DNA of 19,749 nucleotides from an uncultured Eubacteriales bacterium. GTDB lineage: Bacteria > Bacillota > Clostridia > Oscillospirales > CAG-382. The stretch lies in assembly GCA_934444485.1 (NCBI GenBank), contig CAKSCN010000023.1:1-19749 (forward strand), in the 5' to 3' direction. Under the pieces are notes generated by a model that saw only the letters and a program-made list of their open reading frames with translations, ran no database searches and was not told the DNA's origin. Position 1 is the stretch's first letter; every line of letters starts with the position of its first letter. A program made the translations under genes and the position numbers. This document shows, one piece after another, positions 1 to 7,093 of the stretch.

Positions 1-1346
1 CTTATGCCGAGGTAGGAGGAAACGTTGTCGTTCTTGGTGACGGTTACGTTTTCATCGATTGTGAGGTCATAGCCGTTGGCAAGAATGAACGCCCATGACT
101 GCGCCATGTTGATGTGAAGGTTCTTTATCACGAAGTCCGCACCCATCTTGAGACTCCAAACCTTCATTTCAAATATCGACTCGCTTGTTACGCCGGCGAG
201 AGTGATTTCCTTTGTTATATCGGTCGATGTGCCGTAGGTGTACTTATCGGTGATGAGAACCATGCCGCCGACCGAGCAAGCCTTTATCGCACCTGCGAGA
301 GTCTTTTTCGGAGCCTCGGGAGTTTTACCGTCGTTTGCGTCGCTTCCGTTATCGGAGAGGTAAATGACGTCCGCACCGCTTGTATCGGTGGTAACGGAGG
401 GAGTTGTCGTGCCGGTGTTGCCTGTGCTTCCGCCGGTTGTGCCGCCGCCGACTGTCGAGCCTTCGCCGTTGAGCGCTTTCTCGAGCTTTTCGGGAAGATC
501 GCCCTTTTTGCTGCATACGGTGAAGCCGGAGGTGTTCCACGAGGAAGGAACTGTTCCGGTGTACTCGGAGAGGTCAAGGTAAGCACCTGCCTGAACCGTG
601 CCGTCTGTGCCGAGCTTGCTTATACCGGAGGCGTCGGAGCCTACTATCTTTACAACACCTGCGCCCATAACCGCATTTTCGCCGTGATCCTGTGCGTTGT
701 TGTTTCCGGGAGACACAGTATTCACTTTAACTCCGTCGTATACTGTGATGAATGTACTGCCGGCAACGTCGGCGTTTCTTGTGCCGCCGTAAACCGACGT
801 ATACTCGCCGCTCTTGAGGACAACGTGCGTGTCGCCGTTTATCTCTCTTGTATCTCCGCCGCCTCTTATGCTGAGAAGCGTTGTCGCACTGCCGCTCTTT
901 GTAATCTTAAGGTTTTCACCCATCTCGAGTCTGTGACCGAAGGACATGATGAAGCCCCAGCTGTAGGTTACATCGATATGGAGGTTCTTAATCGTGAGAG
1001 GACCGTTCTGTCCGAGTCCCCAGAGTCCGAAGGAGAACACGGACTCATCGTTCATGCCGGCAAGGGTTACGTTGCCTATCGAAGCGTGCTTTGTGTAGGT
1101 GTACTTGTCCGTGACGACGACAGTGCCGTTCTTTGCCGCCGTTGCCGCCGCTGCGAGGGTCTGCTTTGCGGTGTCGGGGGTCTTACCGTCGTTTGAGTCG
1201 TTTCCGTTGTCGGAAAGATAAATGACGGTTCCCGTGTACTCATAGTCGGCCGCCGAAACGGGCAGACAGAACGTGACGAGCGTCAGAGCCGTTATTACCG
1301 CAAGAAGCAGACTCGAAAAACGGCGTGTGCGTGTGATTTTTTTCAT
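1..1346 (-). CDS. Exported beta-helix-like surface protein, N-terminal part (partial)
   Basis: The frame is open from an ATG at 1346 to the left edge, giving 448 visible codons; the C-terminus is outside the window. An AAGGAGGA site (1356-1363) lies 9 nt before the ATG. Residues 1-33 are a signal peptide: a basic start (MKKITRTRR), a hydrophobic core and a VSAA cleavage region, so the protein is secreted. Two copies of one module follow, each opening with VIYLSDNG and then NDGKTP, at about residues 41-150 and 327-435. Later blocks also match, such as TDKYTY, LAG and IKNLHI. A Gly/Thr/Ser-rich linker (about 295-325) separates them. The opening motif resembles DUF1565/pectate-lyase-like parallel beta-helix proteins, so surface glycan binding or cleavage is plausible, but no catalytic residues could be assigned. 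It lies 54 nt downstream of AraC-1 with no clear promoter between, so the two are probably co-transcribed. Confidence 0.85.
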   Translation of the reverse strand, partial: MKKITRTRRFSSLLLAVITALTLVTFCLPVSAADYEYTGTVIYLSDNGNDSNDGKTPDTAKQTLAAAATAAKNGTVVVTDKYTYTKHASIGNVTLAGMNDESVFSFGLWGLGQNGPLTIKNLHIDVTYSWGFIMSFGHRLEMGENLKITKSGSATTLLSIRGGGDTREINGDTHVVLKSGEYTSVYGGTRNADVAGSTFITVYDGVKVNTVSPGNNNAQDHGENAVMGAGVVKIVGSDASGISKLGTDGTVQAGAYLDLSEYTGTVPSSWNTSGFTVCSKKGDLPEKLEKALNGEGSTVGGGTTGGSTGNTGTTTPSVTTDTSGADVIYLSDNGSDANDGKTPEAPKKTLAGAIKACSVGGMVLITDKYTYGTSTDITKEITLAGVTSESIFEMKVWSLKMGADFVIKNLHINMAQSWAFILANGYDLTIDENVTVTKNDNVSSYLGI

Positions 1347-1400
1347 TTTTCTTTTTCCTCCTTAGAATGGTTGGGTGTGTTTTGTATGTTTGCTTAAAAT

Positions 1401-2264
1401 TTACGTTTGTTTATCGGCATCGTCGCCTCGCCTGCGGTACTGAGTCGGCGTTTCGCCGAACTGCTTTTTGAAGTCCGCAAAGAACACCGCATCCGAGGCG
1501 TATCCGCTCATTGCGCATATCGACGGAAGACTCAAGTCCTTATCCGCAAGAAGGCTCTTTGCGTGCGAAAGCTTGAGTCCTCTGAGATATTCCTTGTAGG
1601 TCACTCCGTACACCTGCTTGAAGCGTTTCGAGAAGTACGAGGAATTGTATCCCATGTACTCTGCGGCTTTCGTAAGAGGCGGATTTTCGGGGAAATGGAG
1701 CATAAGGTAGTTTATAACCTTGTCGAAGCCCCTCTCGTTCATGCGGCGGTTCTCGTCGCTTAATCCGAGACAAATCTCACGCATAACCTCTGCCGCTATA
1801 AGCTGCGAAAAAGCTGTGAGGAAGTGTCTTGCGTACCGTCTGCTGTGACTCGCTTCGTCGAGCATACAATTTGCCATTGCCATAACCGTCTCGAAGCGTT
1901 CCGGACGCATTCTGCCGGTGAGTACGCACTCCGCGCCGAGTATGTCGGTCATGAGGTCGGGAGGCAGGACGTTGGGAGCTATCATGAGAGTCACCGAACC
2001 GAAAGGCGAATCGGCACGTATTTCGTGAAGGTCGGACGGGGTGAGTATTGCGGCGCACCGAGGCTCTATGTCGTACCCTCTGCCGTTGATTATGTGCTTT
2101 CCTCCCGAACCCTCCGTGAAAATCTCAATCTCGAAAAAGTCGTGCAGATGGGGTTCATAGCCTCGTCTGAAATTCTTGCGCTTTATATCGACTATTCCGT
2201 TGGGTATTTCCTTTTCGGCTGTCAGACGCCGGTATCGCAGTTGTTCGCTCATATCTCCTTGCAT
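1401..2264 (-). CDS. AraC-family transcriptional regulator (AraC-1)
   Basis: A 287-residue cytoplasmic regulator of ordinary AraC/XylS length. The N-terminal cupin-like sensor (about 20-110) carries HLHDFFEIEIF and a typical turn, TPSDLHEI. The C-terminal DNA-binding domain (about 178-280) has two helix-turn-helix units: LTKAAEYMGYNSSYFSKRF near 197-215, and a second unit around 245-267 ending in FKKQFGETPTQYRR. The ATG at 2264 follows a GGGAGAGGG stretch; a second in-frame ATG at 2252 (residue 5) has its AAGGAG site too close to be preferred. A sigma-A-like promoter lies just upstream (2304-2332) with a dyad over its -10. The gene is directly upstream of the exported beta-helix protein, so it probably regulates that gene; the inducer is unknown but is likely a sugar. 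Family assignment is firm, target and ligand are inference. Confidence 0.93.
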   Translation of the reverse strand: MQGDMSEQLRYRRLTAEKEIPNGIVDIKRKNFRRGYEPHLHDFFEIEIFTEGSGGKHIINGRGYDIEPRCAAILTPSDLHEIRADSPFGSVTLMIAPNVLPPDLMTDILGAECVLTGRMRPERFETVMAMANCMLDEASHSRRYARHFLTAFSQLIAAEVMREICLGLSDENRRMNERGFDKVINYLMLHFPENPPLTKAAEYMGYNSSYFSKRFKQVYGVTYKEYLRGLKLSHAKSLLADKDLSLPSICAMSGYASDAVFFADFKKQFGETPTQYRRRGDDADKQT

Positions 2265-2293
2265 TCACCCTCTCCCGTACAGTGCCGCCAACC

Positions 2294-2332
2294 TTGTGAC
2301 AATATGATATCACAACGAAAAACGCCGTTCAA
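2294..2332 (-). promoter_or_regulatory. AraC-1 promoter with overlapping dyad
   Basis: On the minus strand, TTGAAC (2327-2332) and TATCAT (2304-2309) are separated by exactly 17 nt, placing the transcription start about 30 nt before the AraC-1 ATG. A perfect 6-bp dyad, TTGTGA-N10-TCACAA (2294-2315), covers the -10 box, a position typical of a repressor operator. The arms recall Rex sites, but Rex sites have a shorter spacer, so the binding protein is unknown. Confidence 0.6.
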
Positions 2333-2555
2333 GCACCGTTTTTGTCTTTTTACCGTTCGTTTTTTGCTTTATGCCCGAATTTATCAGAATCTGCGCCGAT
2401 ATCCGTGAGTTTTTCAAACATATGACGAAAATTCCGCTGTCACGTATTGTACGGCAAACACATCTGCGTCTTTCGGCGGAAAAGATATGCCGAATTGGAC
2501 CTTTTGTTCATTTCAACGCTTTTCTTCGGTCGCAATATGTGTACTGTGTACATAC

Positions 2556-2750
2556 TACCACAAAAGCTCCGTCATTGATATAACCGCTTGTCTTTAATTG
2601 TACTGTTTGGCTTTGAAAGTGCAGAAAACAGTCAAGATCCGACGTACAAAATCATATTCTCCGCCGTGACAAAGCCGCCGCAATTGTTATGTCACGCAGT
2701 CTTTCCGTTTGCGGAGTCTTTCGGACACACAATTTGTACAAAACGGGTTT
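2556..2750. repeat. Diverged copy (A) of a repeated divergent-promoter element
   Basis: This stretch aligns colinearly, at a fixed offset of 7094 bp with only a compensating 1-nt indel pair, to 9650-9844. Exact shared blocks include TACCACAAAAG, TTGATATAAC, AATTGTA, GTTTGGCTTTGAA followed by GTGCA, TTCGGACAC and ATTTGTACA. The rightward -10 (TATTCT, 2655-2660) is kept, but the -35 seen in copy B (TTGACA) is TCAAGA here. No gene follows on the plus strand, so this copy may be a relic or may serve only the leftward direction. Confidence 0.7.
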
Positions 2751-2826
2751 ATGTCGCTGTTTTTCAGGCTCGATCTGTCTCTCCGGCACTTCCCGTCGGG
2801 TACACCCATGGTATTTCCTTGGTATA

Positions 2827-2855
2827 ATTATATTACACAAAACGCCAAAAGTCAA
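2827..2855 (-). promoter_or_regulatory. Orphan leftward sigma-A-type promoter
   Basis: On the minus strand TTGACT (2850-2855) and TATAAT (2827-2832) are spaced by 17 nt, close to consensus. Transcription would start near 2820 and run leftward through the repeated element towards AraC-1, whose ATG is about 555 nt away and which has its own nearer promoter. What it drives is unclear: a long leader, a small RNA or a very short ORF. Confidence 0.55.
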
Positions 2856-2906
2856 TATAATCATATTGTATTTTGATATGAATATATTCCAGCGTTTGCC
2901 CGATTC

Positions 2907-3719
2907 TCACTTATCGCCGAGCTCTGCGATGTACTCACGGGGAGTGATGCCCGTATTCTTTCGGAACGCACGGTTGAAGGAGCGCAGGTTGTTGAAGCCG
3001 CACTCATACGCCGCCTTTGAAACCGACGTGTTGTAATAAAGTCTCTCCTTCGCTTTCTCTATTCTGAAGGACGACAGAAAATCGGGGAAGCTCATTGACG
3101 TAACCTTCCTGAATATGCGTGAAAAGTGATATTGGGAGTAGCCGCACTCCGCACTTATATCGGCAGGCCGGATTTGTTCCTCGTAGCGGTTCTCGCAATA
3201 GTCGGTTATCTTATTGAGAAGCTCTATATACTTTCTCTTCGCCGCCTTTTGCGAATCGTCGAGTATAGGTGCGCAAAGTCTGCGTATCGCCATGAGGAAA
3301 AACCTGTCCGCAAGCGCACTTACGGCTATTTCAAAGCCGGGGGCTTTTTTTGTGTATTCGTCTATGATTTCGTTCAATATTTCCCCGAAAGAGTCCTGGC
3401 AGACGTTGTCCCTGCCAATCTTGCCGGTAATGTCAAATCGGTACAGCGGCTTCGGTGTGTAAAATTTAAAAACGGAGGTAAGGGAATCCGGCTGTGCGGT
3501 CATACTGTGAATATTGCCGGGAGAGATAACAAAAATCTCCCCTTCCTCAAGGACGACGCCGGCACCGTTTATGTTCACGGTCATTCTTCCACGATGCAGA
3601 TACAGTATTTCGACCTCCTCGTGGTAATGCGCCGGGAAACGCAAATTTTTGTCGTAAATTCCGATATAGGGGCTGTACGGTTTACCCTTGTTTACGTGTT
3701 CAAAGTAGCTGTTTGACAT
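2907..3719 (-). CDS. AraC-family transcriptional regulator (AraC-2), likely regulator of the xylose operon
   Basis: A 270-residue AraC/XylS regulator. The N-terminal cupin sensor (about 20-100) has FPAHYHEEVEILYL, with the histidines typical of sugar-sensing members, and SPGNIHSM. The C-terminal two-HTH domain covers about 165-266 and ends with GFNNLRSFNRAFRK and TGITPREY, a near-consensus AraC signature. The ATG at 3719 has a GGAGGAA site 5 nt upstream. The gene diverges from xylA with 159 bp between the starts, and its own promoter is close to consensus. The arrangement suggests it senses xylose or a xyloside and switches the xylA-GH3-xylB operon, standing in for the ROK-type XylR common in Firmicutes. 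The family is certain; the target is inferred from position. Confidence 0.93.
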   Translation of the reverse strand: MSNSYFEHVNKGKPYSPYIGIYDKNLRFPAHYHEEVEILYLHRGRMTVNINGAGVVLEEGEIFVISPGNIHSMTAQPDSLTSVFKFYTPKPLYRFDITGKIGRDNVCQDSFGEILNEIIDEYTKKAPGFEIAVSALADRFFLMAIRRLCAPILDDSQKAAKRKYIELLNKITDYCENRYEEQIRPADISAECGYSQYHFSRIFRKVTSMSFPDFLSSFRIEKAKERLYYNTSVSKAAYECGFNNLRSFNRAFRKNTGITPREYIAELGDK

Positions 3720-3749
3720 TATAATTCCTCCGGAGCGTTTTATAATGAT

Positions 3750-3778
3750 ATTGTATCACATAAACTCTTCGCAGTCAA
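3750..3778 (-). promoter_or_regulatory. AraC-2 promoter
   Basis: On the minus strand TTGACT (3773-3778) and TACAAT (3750-3755) are spaced by exactly 17 nt. The start would be near 3743, about 24 nt before the AraC-2 ATG and just ahead of its GGAGGAA ribosome site. Confidence 0.7.
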
Positions 3779-3841
3779 CAGAATCGCAATATTTGTCTGA
3801 AAAAGCACAATTAAAGAATAGCAATTCACCGTAAACTGTGT

Positions 3842-3869
3842 GATAATAGAATTGTAAAAAAGAAAGGAG
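3842..3869 (+). promoter_or_regulatory. xylA promoter -10 and ribosome binding site
   Basis: An extended -10, TG-T-GATAAT (hexamer 3842-3847), has no good -35 at the right distance, as expected for an activator-dependent promoter. AAAGGAG (3863-3869) sits 9 nt before a GTG start, which fixes the xylA start. Roughly 60 bp between this and the AraC-2 -35 are free for regulator sites; short AGCA(CA)ATT-type direct repeats occur there but are too degenerate to call. Confidence 0.45.
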
Positions 3870-3878
3870 TGTCGTTCT

Positions 3879-5201
3879 GTGAAAGAATACTTCAACACAG
3901 GCAAAATCAAATACGAGGGTGCAAAATCAAAAAATCCTTTTTCGTTCAGGCACTACAATCCCGATGAGATAATCGACGGAAAGCCCATGAGAGAGCATTT
4001 AAAATTTGCGCTCTCCTACTGGCACACGCTCGGCGGCGACGGCACGGATATGTTCGGAGTCGGCACGATGGACAAGTCGTTCGGCGGTAAAACTCCCATG
4101 GAGGTTGCGAAAAACAAAGCCTATGCGGCATTTGAGCTTATGGAAAAGTTAAGCATAGATTATTTCTGCTTTCACGACAAGGACATTGCTCCAGAGGGCG
4201 GTTCGTTAAGCGAGTTTCATGAAAATCTTGACGCCATAGTTCCTATTCTCAAGGAGAATATGCGTGAACACAGCAAAAAGCTCTTATGGGGAACGGCGAA
4301 TATGTTCAACCATCCCCGTTACGTTCACGGCGCAGGAACAAGCTGCAACGCCGACGTTTTCGCATATGCGGCGGCACAGATTAAGAAAGCTATCGACATA
4401 ACCGCAGAGCTTGGCGGCAAGGGATACGTATTCTGGGGCGGACGTGAGGGATACGAAACCCTTTTGAACACCGATATGGCTCTCGAGCTTGACAACATGG
4501 CAAGGCTTCTCAAAATGTCGGTCGAATACGCACGCTCGATAGGCTACGACGGCGACTTCTACATTGAACCGAAGCCGAAAGAGCCGACAAAGCATCAGTA
4601 CGACTTCGACACCGCAACGGTTCTTGGGTTCTTAAGAAAGTACGGTCTTGAAAAGGACTTCAAGATGAACATAGAGGCAAACCACGCAACGCTTGCACAG
4701 CACACCTTTCAGCACGAGCTGACGACCGCAAGAATAAACGGCGTGTTCGGCTCTATCGACGCAAACCAGGGCGACTCTCTTCTCGGCTGGGACACGGATC
4801 AATTCCCGACGGACGTGTACAACAGCACCTACTGTATGCTCGAGGTGCTTCGTGCCGGCGGCTTCACGAACGGCGGTCTGAATTTCGACGCAAAGCCGAG
4901 ACGTGCGTCCATGACGGACGAGGATATTTTCCTGTCGTACATAGCAGGCATGGACAGCTTCGCTCTCGGTTTCAGGCTTGCACGCAAAATAATCGAAGAC
5001 GGCAGGATAGACGAATTCGTGAAGAAGAGATACTCGTCGTTCGGGAGCGGCATCGGAAAGAAGATCGTAAACGGTGAAACCACGCTTGCGGAGCTTTCGG
5101 ATTATGCGCTCGGTCTTGATGTTGTCGAGGACAAAAACAGCGGCAGGCAGGAATACCTCGAGAGCGTGATAAACGACATAATGTTCGGAGGGGCAATATG
5201 A
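3879..5201 (+). CDS. xylA: Xylose isomerase
   Basis: Converts D-xylose to D-xylulose in the cytoplasm using two divalent metal ions; normally a tetramer. At 440 residues it has the length of class II enzymes. Catalytic and metal residues are in place: H99 and D102 (CFHDKDIAPEG), E230 and K232 (IEPKPKEP), E266 and H269 (NIEANHATLAQHTFQHEL), D294 (GSIDANQGD), D305 and D307 (GWDTDQFPTD) and D337 (NFDAKPRR). The start is GTG, chosen because an AAAGGAG site lies 9 nt upstream and the protein then has the family N-terminus. The stop overlaps the ATG of the next gene by 4 nt (ATGA), implying translational coupling. It is the first gene of a three-gene xylose operon diverging from AraC-2. Nothing is missing. 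Confidence 0.98.
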   Translation: MKEYFNTGKIKYEGAKSKNPFSFRHYNPDEIIDGKPMREHLKFALSYWHTLGGDGTDMFGVGTMDKSFGGKTPMEVAKNKAYAAFELMEKLSIDYFCFHDKDIAPEGGSLSEFHENLDAIVPILKENMREHSKKLLWGTANMFNHPRYVHGAGTSCNADVFAYAAAQIKKAIDITAELGGKGYVFWGGREGYETLLNTDMALELDNMARLLKMSVEYARSIGYDGDFYIEPKPKEPTKHQYDFDTATVLGFLRKYGLEKDFKMNIEANHATLAQHTFQHELTTARINGVFGSIDANQGDSLLGWDTDQFPTDVYNSTYCMLEVLRAGGFTNGGLNFDAKPRRASMTDEDIFLSYIAGMDSFALGFRLARKIIEDGRIDEFVKKRYSSFGSGIGKKIVNGETTLAELSDYALGLDVVEDKNSGRQEYLESVINDIMFGGAI

Positions 5202-7093
5202 ATTTTGAAGAGCGTGCGAGAGAACTCGTATCTAAAATGACGCTTGCCGAAAAGGTGTCGCAGTTAAAATACGACGCTCCGGCGATAGAACGTCTGGGAA
5301 TACCGGCGTACAACTGGTGGAACGAGGGACTTCACGGCGTTGCGAGAGCAGGTACGGCGTCGGTCTTTCCGCAGGCAATCGCCATGGCGGCAAGCTTTGA
5401 CACGGAGCTTATGCAGAGCGTCGCCGAGGTGATTTCCGACGAAGCGAGAGCAAAGTACAACGAATTCAAAAAGTTCGGCAAGACCGACATATACCAAGGT
5501 CTCACCTACTGGTCGCCCAACATAAACATATTCAGAGATCCGCGCTGGGGAAGAGGTCACGAAACCTACGGCGAGGACCCGTACCTTACCGGAAAGATGG
5601 GCGTCGCCTTCATAAAGGGCTTGCAGGGAAACGGCAAATACCGAAAGCTTGACGCCACGCTCAAACACTTTGCCGTTCACAGCGGACCCGACAAACTGCG
5701 TCATGAATTCAACGCCGAGGTCGGAGAAAAGGATTTGTACGAGACATATCTGTGGGCGTTCAAGTACTGTATAGACAATGCAAAGCCGGCGGCGGTCATG
5801 GGAGCCTACAACAGAGTAAACGGCGAGGCGTGCTGTGCCGGAAAAACGCTTCTCGGAGAAATACTGCGCAAGGAGTTCGGTTTTGAGGGATATGTGGTAT
5901 CTGACTGCGGTGCGATCTGCGACATAAACGAACACCACAAAATAACGAAGAACAAAGCCGAAAGCGCCGCTCTTGCGTTAAACAACGGGTGTGAGCTCAA
6001 CTGCGGCACGGCTTACGGTGCGCTTATGGCGGCTGTTGCGGCGGAGCTTGTTTCGGAGGAAACCGTCACCGAGGCTGCGGTAAAGCTTTTCAAAACACGC
6101 TTTGAGCTGGGAATGTTTGACGAGTGCGAATACGACGGCATAAAGTACGACATTGTCGGCTGTGAAAAGCACCGTGAGCTTAACCGCCGCATGGCGGAGG
6201 ACAGCATCGTTCTTCTGAAAAACGACGGCATTCTCCCTCTCGCAAAAAACACGAAGGTTGCCGTTATAGGCCCGAACGCCGACAGTGTTGCGGCTCTTAT
6301 CGGAAACTACAGCGGCTCACCGTCGAAGCCTTACACAATTCTGAGGGGCATTCAGGAATACACAAATCCGCTTTACGCAAGAGGCTGTCACCTTTACAGA
6401 AGAAATGACGGCTCGTGGACGTCATGGGGAGCGAAGCAATATATCGAGGAAGCCGTTGCGGCTTGCAGAAATTCCGACGTTGCGGTAATGTGCATGGGTC
6501 TTACGGCTGAAATCGAGGGTGAAGAGATGGACGACTACAACGGCTACTCGAGCGGCGGAGACAAGCTGACGCTTGAATTTCCCGAACCTCAGCGGCTCTT
6601 GTACGAGGAAATAAAGAAGCTCGGCAAGCCCATCATATTCGTAAACATCAGCGGAAGCTGTCTCAATCTTTCAAAGCCGAAAAAGGAATGTGCGGCGCTT
6701 ATTCAGTGCTTCTATCCCGGAGAGATGGGTGGACTTGCGCTTGCGGACATTCTTTACGGAAAGGTATCGCCGAGTGGGCGTCTTCCCGTGACGTTCTACG
6801 AAAGCTGTGACGATCTTCCCGAGTTCACGGACTACTCGATGGAGAACAGAACCTACAAATTCTACAAGGGTACTCCCGTTTACGGGTTCGGTTACGGTCT
6901 TACCTACTCCGACATTTCCGAAAATTGGATTGACGAGAACACGGTTGAGGTTACGAACAACGGAGATTTCGACACAGGCTACAGCGTTCTGAAATTCGTG
7001 AACCGTCCGCACAAGGCTCTTTCCGCATTCAGGAAGATATTCTTAAAAGCGGGCGAGACGAAAACCGTAAAATTTGAGGGAGATTTCATATGA
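5198..7093 (+). CDS. GH3 beta-glycosidase, probable intracellular beta-xylosidase
   Basis: A 631-residue glycoside hydrolase family 3 enzyme that removes non-reducing sugar units with retention. The N-terminal TIM-barrel domain (about 1-290) includes YNWWNEGLHGVA, DPRWGRGHETYGEDPYL, a KHFAVHSGP loop, and the nucleophile D236 in YVVSDCGAI. The second alpha/beta domain (about 320-545) follows NDGILPL and holds GLTAEIEGEEMD, where the acid/base glutamate is expected. The C-terminal fibronectin-III-like part is short, about 70 residues after GFGYGLTYS. There is no signal peptide, so it works on imported oligosaccharides. WWNEGLHGVAR is typical of beta-xylosidase-type GH3, and its position between xylA and xylB supports xylosidase activity; arabinosidase activity is possible. 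GGAGGGG (5187-5193) precedes the ATG, and 4-nt ATGA overlaps couple it to both neighbours. Confidence 0.93.
   Translation: MNFEERARELVSKMTLAEKVSQLKYDAPAIERLGIPAYNWWNEGLHGVARAGTASVFPQAIAMAASFDTELMQSVAEVISDEARAKYNEFKKFGKTDIYQGLTYWSPNINIFRDPRWGRGHETYGEDPYLTGKMGVAFIKGLQGNGKYRKLDATLKHFAVHSGPDKLRHEFNAEVGEKDLYETYLWAFKYCIDNAKPAAVMGAYNRVNGEACCAGKTLLGEILRKEFGFEGYVVSDCGAICDINEHHKITKNKAESAALALNNGCELNCGTAYGALMAAVAAELVSEETVTEAAVKLFKTRFELGMFDECEYDGIKYDIVGCEKHRELNRRMAEDSIVLLKNDGILPLAKNTKVAVIGPNADSVAALIGNYSGSPSKPYTILRGIQEYTNPLYARGCHLYRRNDGSWTSWGAKQYIEEAVAACRNSDVAVMCMGLTAEIEGEEMDDYNGYSSGGDKLTLEFPEPQRLLYEEIKKLGKPIIFVNISGSCLNLSKPKKECAALIQCFYPGEMGGLALADILYGKVSPSGRLPVTFYESCDDLPEFTDYSMENRTYKFYKGTPVYGFGYGLTYSDISENWIDENTVEVTNNGDFDTGYSVLKFVNRPHKALSAFRKIFLKAGETKTVKFEGDFI

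Larger units (their letters stand above)
2265..2906. other. Gene-poor intergenic region (642 bp)
   Basis: No convincing protein gene is present: open frames here are short, lack good ribosome sites and do not resemble known proteins. It holds the AraC-1 promoter (2294-2332), the repeated regulatory element (2556-2750) and an orphan leftward promoter (2827-2855). It is more AT-rich than the flanking genes. The stretch 2333-2555 shows nothing recognisable. Confidence 0.7.

Noticed and set aside
114..1196. Long plus-strand open frame (360 codons)
   Set aside because: It is antisense to the minus-strand exported protein, which has a signal peptide, a strong ribosome site and repeated modules; the plus-strand translation is Cys-rich and resembles nothing.
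2318..2343. AAAAACG/CGTTTTT hairpin as a terminator or attenuator ahead of AraC-1
   Set aside because: The stem is mostly A-T and weak, and its sequence overlaps the AraC-1 -35 region, which explains it better.
2371..2827. Two short plus-strand open frames in the 2265-2906 gap
   Set aside because: No ribosome site, no homology and unusual composition; they overlap promoter-like and repeated sequence.
3790..3816. Catabolite-repression (cre) site ahead of xylA
   Set aside because: The TGAAAAAGCACA stretch lacks the central CG and does not fit the cre consensus.
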